Assembly (NCBI GenBank): GCA_030754315.1
Contig: JASMAO010000160.1
Coordinates: 1-20,108, forward strand
Reading direction: 5' to 3'
DNA from: SAR202 cluster bacterium
GTDB lineage: Bacteria; Chloroflexota; Dehalococcoidia; Lucifugimonadales; JASMAO01
Length of the DNA stretch: 20,108 nucleotides
The notes beneath the pieces were generated by a model. The model was not told the DNA's origin. It did no database searches and was given only the letters and a program-made list of their open reading frames with translations. Below are positions 7,161-14,372 of the stretch, piece by piece; within the stretch, counting starts at the first letter, position 1; each line of letters begins with the position of its first letter. A program made the position numbers and the translations under genes.

Positions 7161-7169
7161 AATAAAAAG

Positions 7170-9284
7170 ATGGCAGAAAAAACTGATGGGGTAGAGGTTA
7201 GCGAAGCCCAGATCGCCTCTCACTGGAAAGAGGAGGATCTCATACACCCAAGTATTAGCTTTATAGGTCAGGCCAACATGGCCAACCCAAAGATTCGGGA
7301 GCACTTCAGCTCGGACAATTTCCCCGAAAGCTTCCGGTTATACGCTGACCTTCTAGACTGGGACCAGTATTGGCATACCACCCTAGACTCGTCGGAGCCA
7401 CCATTTTTCAAGTGGTTTGTAGGCGGAAAGCTCAACGCTTCTTACAACTGTGTCGATCGGCACCTAGCCAAGCATGGCAATAAGGTCGCATTTACCTGGG
7501 TTTCTGAGATAGAGGGGGAGCCCGACCGCGTTATCTCGTACCGCGAGCTTTGGGTGATGGTGAATGAGTTCGCAGCACTGCTAAAAGATTTCGCAGGCGT
7601 CAAGACAGGCGATCGAGTCACCCTGCACATGCCCATGGTCTTGGAGCTCCCAGTCACTATGCTTGCCCTGGCTCGACTGGGTGTAACTCATTCCCAGGTC
7701 TTCGGTGGGTTCAGTGGGGCCGCGTGTGGTGACCGTATCGTTGACTCTGACAGCCATGTTCTCATAACGTCGGATGCTTATTACAGGAGCGGCCAACTTC
7801 TAGACCACAAGATTAAAGCCGACGAGGCTGTGGTCCAAGCTGAGAAGGGCGGTGTTAAGGTCGATAAGGTGTTGGTCTGGCAGCGCTACGCAGCCAAAGC
7901 TTCGTCGCCGACTCCTATGGTGGAAGGGCGCGATTATTTCGTAAACGACCTTCTGTCGGACTATCGTGGCCAGCGTGTCGATCCTGTGTCCCTGCCCGCC
8001 GATCATCCCCTATTCCTCATGTATACCAGTGGCACAACGGCCAAGCCCAAAGGGTGCCAGCACTCCACTGGCGGCTACTTGGCATATGCAGCCGGCACCA
8101 GCAAGTTCTACCAGGATATCCATCCGGAGGACGTCTACTGGTGCATGGCTGATATAGGCTGGATCACAGGACACTCTTACATTGTCTACGGTCCTCTTTC
8201 AGTTGCCGCCAGCAGCGTCCTTTTTGAGGGCGTGCCCAATTACCCAGACCCCGGTCGGCCCTGGAGGATCGCGGAGCGCCTTGGCGTGAACATTTTTCAC
8301 ACAGCACCTACCACCATTCGGATGCTCAGGAAGGCTGGGCCCGACGAGCCTGCGAAATATGATTATCACTTCAAGCATATGACCACTGTGGGTGAGCCTA
8401 TTGAGCCTGAGGTCTGGCGCTGGTACTACGACGTCGTTGGCAAGGGCGAGGCGGCCATTGTTGACACCTACTGGCAAACCGAGACGGGTGGCTTCATCGG
8501 TACAACTCTACCCGCCCTCGAGCCGATGAAGCCCGGAAGTTGTGGGCCGGGCGCCCTCGGTATCGTTCCGGTTATCCTGGATGAGGACGGTAATAAAATT
8601 GAGCCCGGTTCTGGCAAGGCCGGCAACATATGTATGAGCAATCCGTGGCCCGGTAGGATGCAGACGATCTACGGAGACCCCGAACGCTTCGTGGATACCT
8701 ACTACGCCAAGTACGCTAAGAGCGACAGCAAAGATTGGCGTGACTGGCCCTATGTAACTGGTGACGGTGGCACCCAGGGGGCCGATGGCTACCTTCGCGT
8801 CGTCGGAAGAGTCGATGACGTCATCAACGTTGCAGGTCATCGACTAGGAACCAAGGAGTTGGAGTCGGCTGCGCTTACAGTTGAGGCCGTTAGTGAAGCA
8901 GCAGCTGTGCCCGCTTTTGACGAGCTTAAAGGCCGTGTGCCTGAGATGTATGTCTCGCTGAAGCCTGGCTTCGGTGCCGACTCAGGTGTTGACGAACAAG
9001 TCAGGCAGGCCATAAGTCAAATTATCGGGCCTATCGCGAGGCCTTCACATGTCTGGGTCACATCCGATCTGCCAAAAACGCGTTCTGGGAAAATAATGCG
9101 TAGGGTTATTGCTTCTATCTCCAATTTCATAGATGTAGGTGATACAACGACCCTGTCGAACCCAGAGATAGTCGAGGAGATTCAGCGGCAAGTCCAAACT
9201 GCCAAGGTAGGATTGGGCAAGATACCACAAGGTGTGCCTCAGGAGGTTATCCAGGAAATAATGCGGTTTGGGGAAGAGAAGTAG
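7170..9284 (+). CDS. acs: Acetyl-CoA synthetase (acetate-CoA ligase, AMP-forming)
   Basis: The 704-residue cytoplasmic enzyme activates acetate with ATP and CoA to acetyl-CoA via acetyl-AMP. The ANL-superfamily motifs are in order: DWDQYWHTTLDSSEPPFFKW (63-82), the P-loop YTSGTTAKPKG (285-295), TVGEP (406-410), TYWQTETGG (433-441, with Trp435 that in characterised Acs narrows the pocket to acetate or propionate), YVTGDGG (528-534), and GRVDDVINVAGHRLGT (546-561). The C-terminal catalytic lysine is Lys641 in RSGKIMRR, the residue acetylated in regulated Acs enzymes. Length is slightly above the usual 650 or so, with a C-terminal tail (655-704). Codon third positions are richer in G/C than in neighbouring fabF. 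fabF starts 10 nt downstream, so the two are co-transcribed. A propionate preference cannot be excluded. Confidence 0.95.
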   Translation: MAEKTDGVEVSEAQIASHWKEEDLIHPSISFIGQANMANPKIREHFSSDNFPESFRLYADLLDWDQYWHTTLDSSEPPFFKWFVGGKLNASYNCVDRHLAKHGNKVAFTWVSEIEGEPDRVISYRELWVMVNEFAALLKDFAGVKTGDRVTLHMPMVLELPVTMLALARLGVTHSQVFGGFSGAACGDRIVDSDSHVLITSDAYYRSGQLLDHKIKADEAVVQAEKGGVKVDKVLVWQRYAAKASSPTPMVEGRDYFVNDLLSDYRGQRVDPVSLPADHPLFLMYTSGTTAKPKGCQHSTGGYLAYAAGTSKFYQDIHPEDVYWCMADIGWITGHSYIVYGPLSVAASSVLFEGVPNYPDPGRPWRIAERLGVNIFHTAPTTIRMLRKAGPDEPAKYDYHFKHMTTVGEPIEPEVWRWYYDVVGKGEAAIVDTYWQTETGGFIGTTLPALEPMKPGSCGPGALGIVPVILDEDGNKIEPGSGKAGNICMSNPWPGRMQTIYGDPERFVDTYYAKYAKSDSKDWRDWPYVTGDGGTQGADGYLRVVGRVDDVINVAGHRLGTKELESAALTVEAVSEAAAVPAFDELKGRVPEMYVSLKPGFGADSGVDEQVRQAISQIIGPIARPSHVWVTSDLPKTRSGKIMRRVIASISNFIDVGDTTTLSNPEIVEEIQRQVQTAKVGLGKIPQGVPQEVIQEIMRFGEEK

Positions 9285-9294
9285 ATACTCTTTC

Positions 9295-10545
9295 ATGAAA
9301 CACCGAGTGGTTGTAACAGGAATGGGGGCGGTAAGCCCAATTGGAATTACCCTTGAGTCTACGTGGAAAAGGTTGATTGCTGGCGAGTCCGGTATCGACG
9401 GTATAACATCGTTTGATCTCACCTCCGTGCCAGGGTTGGAATCAACGATAGCAGGTGAGGTCACGAACTTCGATGCCGTGGAACATTTTGGACGTAAGGA
9501 ATCGCGTCGGATGGATCGGTTCGTGCAGCTGGCCGCTGTCGCTGCCGTCGAAGCGGCGCAAAATGCCAAGGTCAGTTACGAAAACATAAACCCAGAAAGA
9601 ACTTCGGTTATAATCGGTACGTGTCTGGGGGGGATAATTACGCTTAGCGAACAGCTTGGTGTGATGGAGGATCGTGGCGTATCGAGAGTGAGTCCTTTTC
9701 TCGTGCCTATGATGCTACCAGATATGGCTTCTGGACAGGTGTCCATGCTACTTGGAGCCAAAGGCCCAAATTATGGAATTTCGTCGGCGTGCTCAAGCGG
9801 ATCGGACGCTCTCGGATCCGCGTTCAGACTGGTTCAGGACGGCCGTATAGATGTGGCATTAGCGGGTGGTTCTGAAGCCCCTATATGTCCAGTTGGAATA
9901 GCGGGATTCAATTCATGTAAAGCGCTATCTACAACAAATGAAAATCCTCAAAAAGCGTCACGTCCGTTTGATGCTGGCCGGAACGGATTTGTTTTATCTG
10001 AGGGTGCAGGAATGTTGGTGGTGGAGAGTGAAAAAAGCGCTTTTGGAAGGGGTGTCGAGCCCATTGCAGAAATAATAGGTTATGGTGCAACGGCCGACGC
10101 ATACCATGTAACACAGCCTGCCCCAAATGGGGAAGGCAGCGCACGGGCGATGCGCGTAGCACTCCGTGATGCTGGAATAAGGCCAGATGAAATCGAATAC
10201 ATCAATGCCCATGGTACCTCCACCCTGATGAATGACAGGTATGAGACGATTGCGATCAAGGCGGTTTTTGGAGAAAGTGGGAACAAAACACCGGTGAGCT
10301 CTACAAAGTCGATGACTGGCCATCTTCTTGGTGCCAGTGGGGCTCTTGAGGCAGTCGTATCGATTATGTCTATATCTAAAGGGGTTTTAGCTCCAACGAT
10401 AAACTTGGAGGTACCAGATCCAGAATGTGACTTAGACTACGTACCTAATGTTGCGAGACAAGTCGAGGTCAAGACAGTCATGAGCAATTCGTTTGGATTT
10501 GGTGGTCACAACAGCAGCCTGATTTTCCGCAAATACGTGCCGTAG
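9295..10545 (+). CDS. fabF: 3-oxoacyl-ACP synthase II (KAS II, FabF)
   Basis: The 416-residue condensing enzyme elongates acyl-ACP with malonyl-ACP in fatty acid synthesis. The product opens with MKHRVVVTGMGAVSPIG, as in FabF. The Cys-His-His triad is visible: Cys166 in SSACSSGSDALG, His306 in NAHGTST and His343 in KSMTGHLLGASGALEA, with Lys338 conserved. NSFGFGGHN near 397-405 is the glycine-rich C-terminal loop. Length is normal for FabF. The context around Cys (SSACSSGSDA) differs slightly from the common STACASGTHA, so a specialised paralogue is possible. No ACP, FabD or FabG gene is adjacent. The start ATG at 9295 follows the acs stop by 10 nt; the frame runs back into acs, but the MKHRVVVTG start is the family start. 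Confidence 0.92.
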   Translation: MKHRVVVTGMGAVSPIGITLESTWKRLIAGESGIDGITSFDLTSVPGLESTIAGEVTNFDAVEHFGRKESRRMDRFVQLAAVAAVEAAQNAKVSYENINPERTSVIIGTCLGGIITLSEQLGVMEDRGVSRVSPFLVPMMLPDMASGQVSMLLGAKGPNYGISSACSSGSDALGSAFRLVQDGRIDVALAGGSEAPICPVGIAGFNSCKALSTTNENPQKASRPFDAGRNGFVLSEGAGMLVVESEKSAFGRGVEPIAEIIGYGATADAYHVTQPAPNGEGSARAMRVALRDAGIRPDEIEYINAHGTSTLMNDRYETIAIKAVFGESGNKTPVSSTKSMTGHLLGASGALEAVVSIMSISKGVLAPTINLEVPDPECDLDYVPNVARQVEVKTVMSNSFGFGGHNSSLIFRKYVP

Positions 10546-10688
10546 TGGTGAGTAAGAGTGGCCTGGCAAGGGTTACTATTATCGAAGATCGGTTGAGGGT
10601 GGTAGAGGAAGTTTCAATCTACATTTGGTATCACACTCGATTGGCTGGATTGAAGCCCTGAGTTCTTCTAATCGACGCTGCTATGCTG

Positions 10689-10720
10689 CCAACCTCGCTC
10701 AGTTGGGAGTTTTTCTTCTT
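10689..10720 (+). terminator. Weak candidate terminator for acs-fabF
   Basis: CCAAC (10689-10693), an 8-nt loop, GTTGG (10702-10706), then a T-rich run at 10710-10720 (TTTTTCTTCTT). The stem is only 5 bp and the element overlaps the last codons of the convergent loader gene, so this is tentative. The rest of 10546-10698 shows no gene. Confidence 0.25.
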
Positions 10721-12111
10721 GGTAGCGAGCGTTTTGTGCTAAGTTGATGCCGGCCCTTGTTTCTATAGTCTGGTGCCTCAATATTGATTAATTGCCCTAT
10801 TGATGGGTCTTGGACCCTTGAAGCTATGGGTTCCCTTTCTTTTGTGAAGTCAATCATTGTTGTGATTATCGTGGGTAGTCTCGCGTTGTGTCGATGAACT
10901 ATGATCTGGTATAGCTTTTCTACTGCCCAGGAACTGGACCGTTCTTTCCCGAGATCGTCTAGAACGAGTATCTGCGCGGTTTTCACTTCTTCGAAAAGTC
11001 TGTCGTAGGTTATCTTGCTGTCTGGATTAAATGTGTGACGTAGGTAGTCTAGTAGTTCAGGAACAAACGCGAAGAACACTTGTCGACTTTGGGCAATTTG
11101 TTTAGCTGCTATTGCGACTGCGAGGTGGGTTTTGCCTACGCCTGTGTCTCCACACAGGGTTAACCATCCATCTGGGTCTGCGGCAAAATTTTGAGCTGCT
11201 CTGAGACCCTCTCGTAGACTAGCGCGCTCATTTGCTCGTGGGTTGTTTCCTCTAACATCGAAAGTGTCAAAAGTCATTCGGGTTAGCATCGACGGTTCGA
11301 CACGTCCAAGTCGGGGGCCACGTTCTGGCAACGAAGTTTTGAGATCTAGAACCTTGCTTTCTAAGCTATGGGTAAGACGGCTAGCTATGAAAGGGTCCAT
11401 CTCAGTTTGTTCAACCGCCGTTGTTACTACCGTGGGTAGTTGGGCGCTGTGGCGCTGGCTTATTATCTGCCTCAGTTTTTCTTCTGCCCATGGAGTCGTG
11501 GCATGACTGCCTAGGCCGTCCAGAATCAGGAGTGGAGTAGTTCGTACTTGCTCGAACAGATCACTGTACGAAATCTCACTGGTAGGGCCGTAGGCAGCGC
11601 GAAGATGATCCAGGAGATCGGGTACGTGTACAAAGAAAACTACGTGCCCAAGCTGGATGCATCGATTTCCGATTGCCGCTGCTAAATGGGTTTTCCCTGC
11701 TCCGTGTGGACCACTCAGAACTAGCCACCCGGTCGGACATTCTGCGTATTCGACTGCGGTTTTCACCGCACCCTGAAATATGAGCTGACCATCGGGGTCA
11801 CTGCCTAGACCACTAGGATTTAGGGACTCGAATGTGAAGCGAACCAGGTGCCCAAGGTTACTGTGTTTGAGTAATCTGGCAGTGCGTTCTTCTGCGATTC
11901 GGTTTTCCTGACATTGGCATGTGACGATCGTTCCGAACTCAGAGTGGCCAACAGGTACATCGGCTGTGTACCAGCCGCGCCCAGCACACTGTTCACACTG
12001 GTCGCCGTCGGTTTCAGGTTCAGTTGGTATGTAGGTTGTGCTATCGTCTGAAGTATTCCTGGTAGCCAGCTTTTTCAGGATGTCTCCCAGGTCCTCCATC
12101 TGTCCTGCCAT
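10699..12111 (-). CDS. Tandem double-AAA+ DnaC/DnaI-like helicase loader
   Basis: The 470-residue product has a four-cysteine segment (Cys39, Cys42, Cys65, Cys67) followed by two homologous DnaC/IstB-type AAA+ domains. Domain 1 (about 90-260) has Walker A GPHGAGKT (134-141), Walker B LLILDG (194-199) and SR (244-245). Domain 2 (about 278-452) has GDTGVGKT (321-328), ILVLDD (381-386), SR (431-432) and the terminal DYR (448-450). The copies align closely, for example VPDLLDHLRAAY against VPELLDYLRHTF. In domain 1 the second Walker B acid is Gly199, suggesting it binds but poorly hydrolyses ATP. Known loaders (E. coli DnaC, B. subtilis DnaI) have one AAA+ domain; DnaI has a zinc-binding N-terminus that contacts the helicase. 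The start ATG has GGAG 4 nt upstream and overlaps the DnaD-like gene by 71 nt in another frame. The role as DnaB loader rests on family and context. An IstB transposition role is unlikely, as no transposase is nearby. Confidence 0.88.
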   Translation of the reverse strand: MAGQMEDLGDILKKLATRNTSDDSTTYIPTEPETDGDQCEQCAGRGWYTADVPVGHSEFGTIVTCQCQENRIAEERTARLLKHSNLGHLVRFTFESLNPSGLGSDPDGQLIFQGAVKTAVEYAECPTGWLVLSGPHGAGKTHLAAAIGNRCIQLGHVVFFVHVPDLLDHLRAAYGPTSEISYSDLFEQVRTTPLLILDGLGSHATTPWAEEKLRQIISQRHSAQLPTVVTTAVEQTEMDPFIASRLTHSLESKVLDLKTSLPERGPRLGRVEPSMLTRMTFDTFDVRGNNPRANERASLREGLRAAQNFAADPDGWLTLCGDTGVGKTHLAVAIAAKQIAQSRQVFFAFVPELLDYLRHTFNPDSKITYDRLFEEVKTAQILVLDDLGKERSSSWAVEKLYQIIVHRHNARLPTIITTMIDFTKEREPIASRVQDPSIGQLINIEAPDYRNKGRHQLSTKRSLPRRKTPN

Positions 12112-12727
12112 CTTGCTCCCATCTCTCTAAGATTCGAGAAACGTATCGCCAGTTCCTCACGTTGTTTGATACTGCTTCTTTGAAAGCGTCTACAATCCAT
12201 TCTTCTGGATAGTTCTCTTCAGCCTCCTTGAGTTGTTCCGCGATCATTGGGTTGAGAGTCCCTATGTTGGACTCGTAAAGACTGAAAATATTGGGCCGTT
12301 CGGTGACCGGCCCGCTTATGTCGTTTGAGCCCACAGGCAATTGATTAGGCTCGAGGCCATCGAGCTCTGAAACGGCTTTCCGGTAAGGTAAGGTATTTAG
12401 TGTGTATATTTTTTGCGCTTCACCTTCATGGACAACTGTACTGGTGAGGAGCGTTCCTCTGTCGACGGCTTTTTTTAAAGCCGAGTTGATTTGGACGATG
12501 GAATTTGATGGGCCATTACATAGTGATTGAACCAGGATTGGGTCAGAGGTTATTTCCCGAGCGGACACGAATCTAGGATGTCCCTTTTTCTGATGTAGAA
12601 TCCAGATGACCCTGAGCGTACATTTCATCTCGCCTAGGTCGTCAATTTGTCCAAGCAATGTGTCGAATAGTGGATTTGGAACCGGCGTATATTTAACGTT
12701 TCGCGGAAATCCTCCTTTGAATGCCAT
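12041..12727 (-). CDS. DnaD-like replication initiation protein (DnaB_2/DnaD C-terminal domain)
   Basis: The 228-residue product has an N-terminal region (about 12-110: PNPLFDTLLGQIDDLGEMKC, then a winged-helix-like stretch) similar in style to phage and Firmicute replication initiators. After a low-complexity linker comes a DnaD C-terminal domain at about 145-207. The latter shows NIFSLYESNIG, then YPEEWIVDAFKEAVSNN, then NWRYVSRILERWEQDG, the hallmark pattern of DnaD/DnaB_2 domains that bind single-stranded DNA and help load the helicase. The ATG at 12727 follows the dnaB stop directly (TAA then ATG), and its 3' end overlaps the loader gene by 71 nt, so all three are likely translationally coupled. 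This layout supports a helicase-loading role (inference). No gene symbol is given because identity to B. subtilis DnaD is not established. Confidence 0.82.
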   Translation of the reverse strand: MAFKGGFPRNVKYTPVPNPLFDTLLGQIDDLGEMKCTLRVIWILHQKKGHPRFVSAREITSDPILVQSLCNGPSNSIVQINSALKKAVDRGTLLTSTVVHEGEAQKIYTLNTLPYRKAVSELDGLEPNQLPVGSNDISGPVTERPNIFSLYESNIGTLNPMIAEQLKEAEENYPEEWIVDAFKEAVSNNVRNWRYVSRILERWEQDGRTDGGPGRHPEKAGYQEYFRR

Positions 12728-14107
12728 TTAGGCGAACTCTTTGGTCCTAACGGGTTGTTCGAGGCTCTCGAATCTAACTACGTCGCTCCGGAAAAAGAGC
12801 GGGACCTGTCCGGTAGGACCATTTCGGTGCTTGGCAATGATTACTTCTGCGATATTTTCAGGGTACGGCTCGTTTGGAGTCTTACGTTCCCACTCTTCTC
12901 GATTTGTATACATATCTTCTCGGAAAATAAATGAGACCACATCGGCGTCTTGCTCAATGCTACCGCTTTCCCTCAGATCCGACAGGATAGGTCTATGTGA
13001 TGGCCGAAGTTCAGGAGCGCGACTGAGTTGTGAGCATGCTAGTACAGGAACATTCATGTCTCGCGCCATACCTTTGAGAGATCGAGAAAATTCACCCATC
13101 TCCTGCACACGATTGTCAACTCTACCCCCACCTGAAGACATCAACTGAAGGTAGTCGACGATGAGCAGGTCTAGGCCACGTTCGATCTGAAGTCTCCTAG
13201 CCTTGCCGCGCATCTCAACAACACCTTGAATAGGGGTGTCATCGATATATATAGGTAATTCAGATAGGAGCCCTATGGAGTCTAGTTCACGGCGGTGCTC
13301 GGCCTCACTAACCATTCCAAGACGCAGCCTGTGGCTGTCGACGTTTGATTCACCCGACAAAAGGCGTATTGCGATTTGCTCAGCACTCATTTCTAGGCTG
13401 AATATTCCAACACGGGCTCCTCCACCTGCGGCGTGTCTGGCAATGTTGAATGCTAGAGTGCTCTTACCTAAGCTGGGCCGAGCGGCCAGCACTATAAGGT
13501 CGGAACGTTGGAAGCCATTACCTAGCAGTTTGTCCAAGTCTGCGTACCCGGTTGGTATTGGTGCCAGGGGTTGGTTAGCTGAGAGGTCAAGAGTGGCCGT
13601 CTCCTCCATATGTACATCGAGTATGTCCCGAAGATGGACAAAGTCTCGGGTCCCGCGTCCGGAACGAACTCCAAAAAGTAGCTCTTCGGCCTTGCTTAGT
13701 GCAGTCTCTGTATCGGAAGTGCCATCGTATCCTATGGACGCTATATCGCCGGCAGCTGAAATTAGCTGGCGCATGACAGACGCTCGTTGGACAATGCGGG
13801 CGTAATGTTCTATGTGCACCGACGTCGGTACTACTCGAACTAGATGAGCTAGATAGGCTGTGCCGCCTATCTCCTCCAGCCGATCCTGTAAAGAAAGTTC
13901 GTGAGCGATGGTGATTTGGTTGATTGCTTCACCACGGTCAAATAGGGTAAAGCAAGCTTCGAAACACCATCGGGAACGGGCCAAATAGAAGTCTGAAGAT
14001 TTGAGGAAAGAGCTAACATTAGTTATCGCGGACCCGTCTATAAGCATTGAACCTATAACGGCTTCTTCGGAGTCGCTGTCGTGTGGGAGCAGTCTATCAG
14101 TGTACAA
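12728..14107 (-). CDS. dnaB: Replicative DNA helicase DnaB
   Basis: The 459-residue hexameric 5'-3' helicase drives the replication fork. The N-terminal domain opens LLPHDSDSEEAVIGSMLID, matching the DnaB PHDxEAExxxLGxxL pattern. The RecA-like domain has Walker A ARPSLGKS (209-216, Ser replacing the usual Thr), SLEMS (237-241), Walker B LLIVDY (314-319), ACSQLSR (357-363, Gln360 of motif H4), LSDLRESGSIEQDAD and the arginine-finger region AKHRNGPTG (425-433). No intein interrupts it. The start is a TTG at 14107: the frame upstream has no ATG, GTG or TTG before a stop. The DnaD-like start codon directly follows the stop. The promoter at 14217-14245 gives a leader of about 100 nt containing a stem-loop. 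Confidence 0.95.
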   Translation of the reverse strand: MYTDRLLPHDSDSEEAVIGSMLIDGSAITNVSSFLKSSDFYLARSRWCFEACFTLFDRGEAINQITIAHELSLQDRLEEIGGTAYLAHLVRVVPTSVHIEHYARIVQRASVMRQLISAAGDIASIGYDGTSDTETALSKAEELLFGVRSGRGTRDFVHLRDILDVHMEETATLDLSANQPLAPIPTGYADLDKLLGNGFQRSDLIVLAARPSLGKSTLAFNIARHAAGGGARVGIFSLEMSAEQIAIRLLSGESNVDSHRLRLGMVSEAEHRRELDSIGLLSELPIYIDDTPIQGVVEMRGKARRLQIERGLDLLIVDYLQLMSSGGGRVDNRVQEMGEFSRSLKGMARDMNVPVLACSQLSRAPELRPSHRPILSDLRESGSIEQDADVVSFIFREDMYTNREEWERKTPNEPYPENIAEVIIAKHRNGPTGQVPLFFRSDVVRFESLEQPVRTKEFA

Positions 14108-14159
14108 CGATATTGCTACCTGCTGAAAACATTCCGGACGTGTTAACGATTACTAGTCG

Positions 14160-14193
14160 TGCCTCCTAGGTGGTAATTAACGTCCAGGAGGCA
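14160..14193 (-). other. Stem-loop in the dnaB mRNA leader
   Basis: On the transcript strand UGCCUCCU and AGGAGGCA pair perfectly (8 bp) around an 18-nt loop. The arms carry a CCUCC and an AGGAGG, which resemble an anti-Shine-Dalgarno and a Shine-Dalgarno sequence, but no start codon follows within range. No T run follows, so it is not a classic terminator. A role in control of dnaB expression is possible. Confidence 0.45.
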
Positions 14194-14216
14194 AACATCC
14201 AACGAGACCTCAGCCC

Positions 14217-14245
14217 ATTCTAGGGGCAGGTCCCACTTGTTGCAA
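14217..14245 (-). promoter_or_regulatory. Sigma-70 type promoter of the dnaB operon
   Basis: On the minus strand TTGCAA (14245-14240), a 17-nt spacer, then TAGAAT (14222-14217). Transcription would begin near 14210, about 100 nt before the TTG start. It lies downstream of rplI, so dnaB can be transcribed separately. Confidence 0.55.
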
Positions 14246-14372
14246 CACCATGAACGATTTGACGGAATCTTCGCCTTAGAAAATGCCTTTGTGTGGTGCC
14301 TACGTAGTCAGGATGACGACCTACACTTTTGTGAGAAGGCCGCTACTAAGATTCTAGGATAAATCGAAAGAG

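Larger units (their letters stand above)
6853..7169 (+). other. Intergenic region and leader before acetyl-CoA synthetase, 317 nt
   Basis: No gene is supported. It holds a hairpin at 7012-7031 (GG GATTGG, loop CTCA, CCAATC TC, one G-T pair), the promoter at 7039-7067, and a leader of about 95 nt ending in the ribosome site at 7154-7160. An in-frame ATG at 7086 could add 28 Arg/Lys-rich residues to the synthetase but has no ribosome site. Confidence 0.5.

Noticed and set aside
6853..7169. Riboswitch or T-box leader before acs
   Set aside because: No recognisable conserved core, such as the T-box TGGNACCGCG, is present; only a simple hairpin and promoter are.
9045..9569. 174-residue minus-strand frame across the acs-fabF junction
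   Set aside because: It is antisense to conserved C-terminal and N-terminal coding parts, with low-complexity translation.
10699..12111. IstB-type transposition helper, indicating an insertion sequence
   Set aside because: There is no IstA transposase, no terminal inverted repeats, and the gene is coupled to dnaB and a DnaD-like gene.
12741..13805. Two long plus-strand open frames opposite dnaB
   Set aside because: They are antisense to a highly conserved gene and show Arg/Ser-rich noise without any family pattern.
14108..14372. A tRNA or structured RNA gene between rplI and dnaB
   Set aside because: No T-loop GTTCGAA-like sequence or cloverleaf pairing was found. The region is explained by the dnaB promoter and leader, and another partial pairing near 14290-14330 has mismatches.
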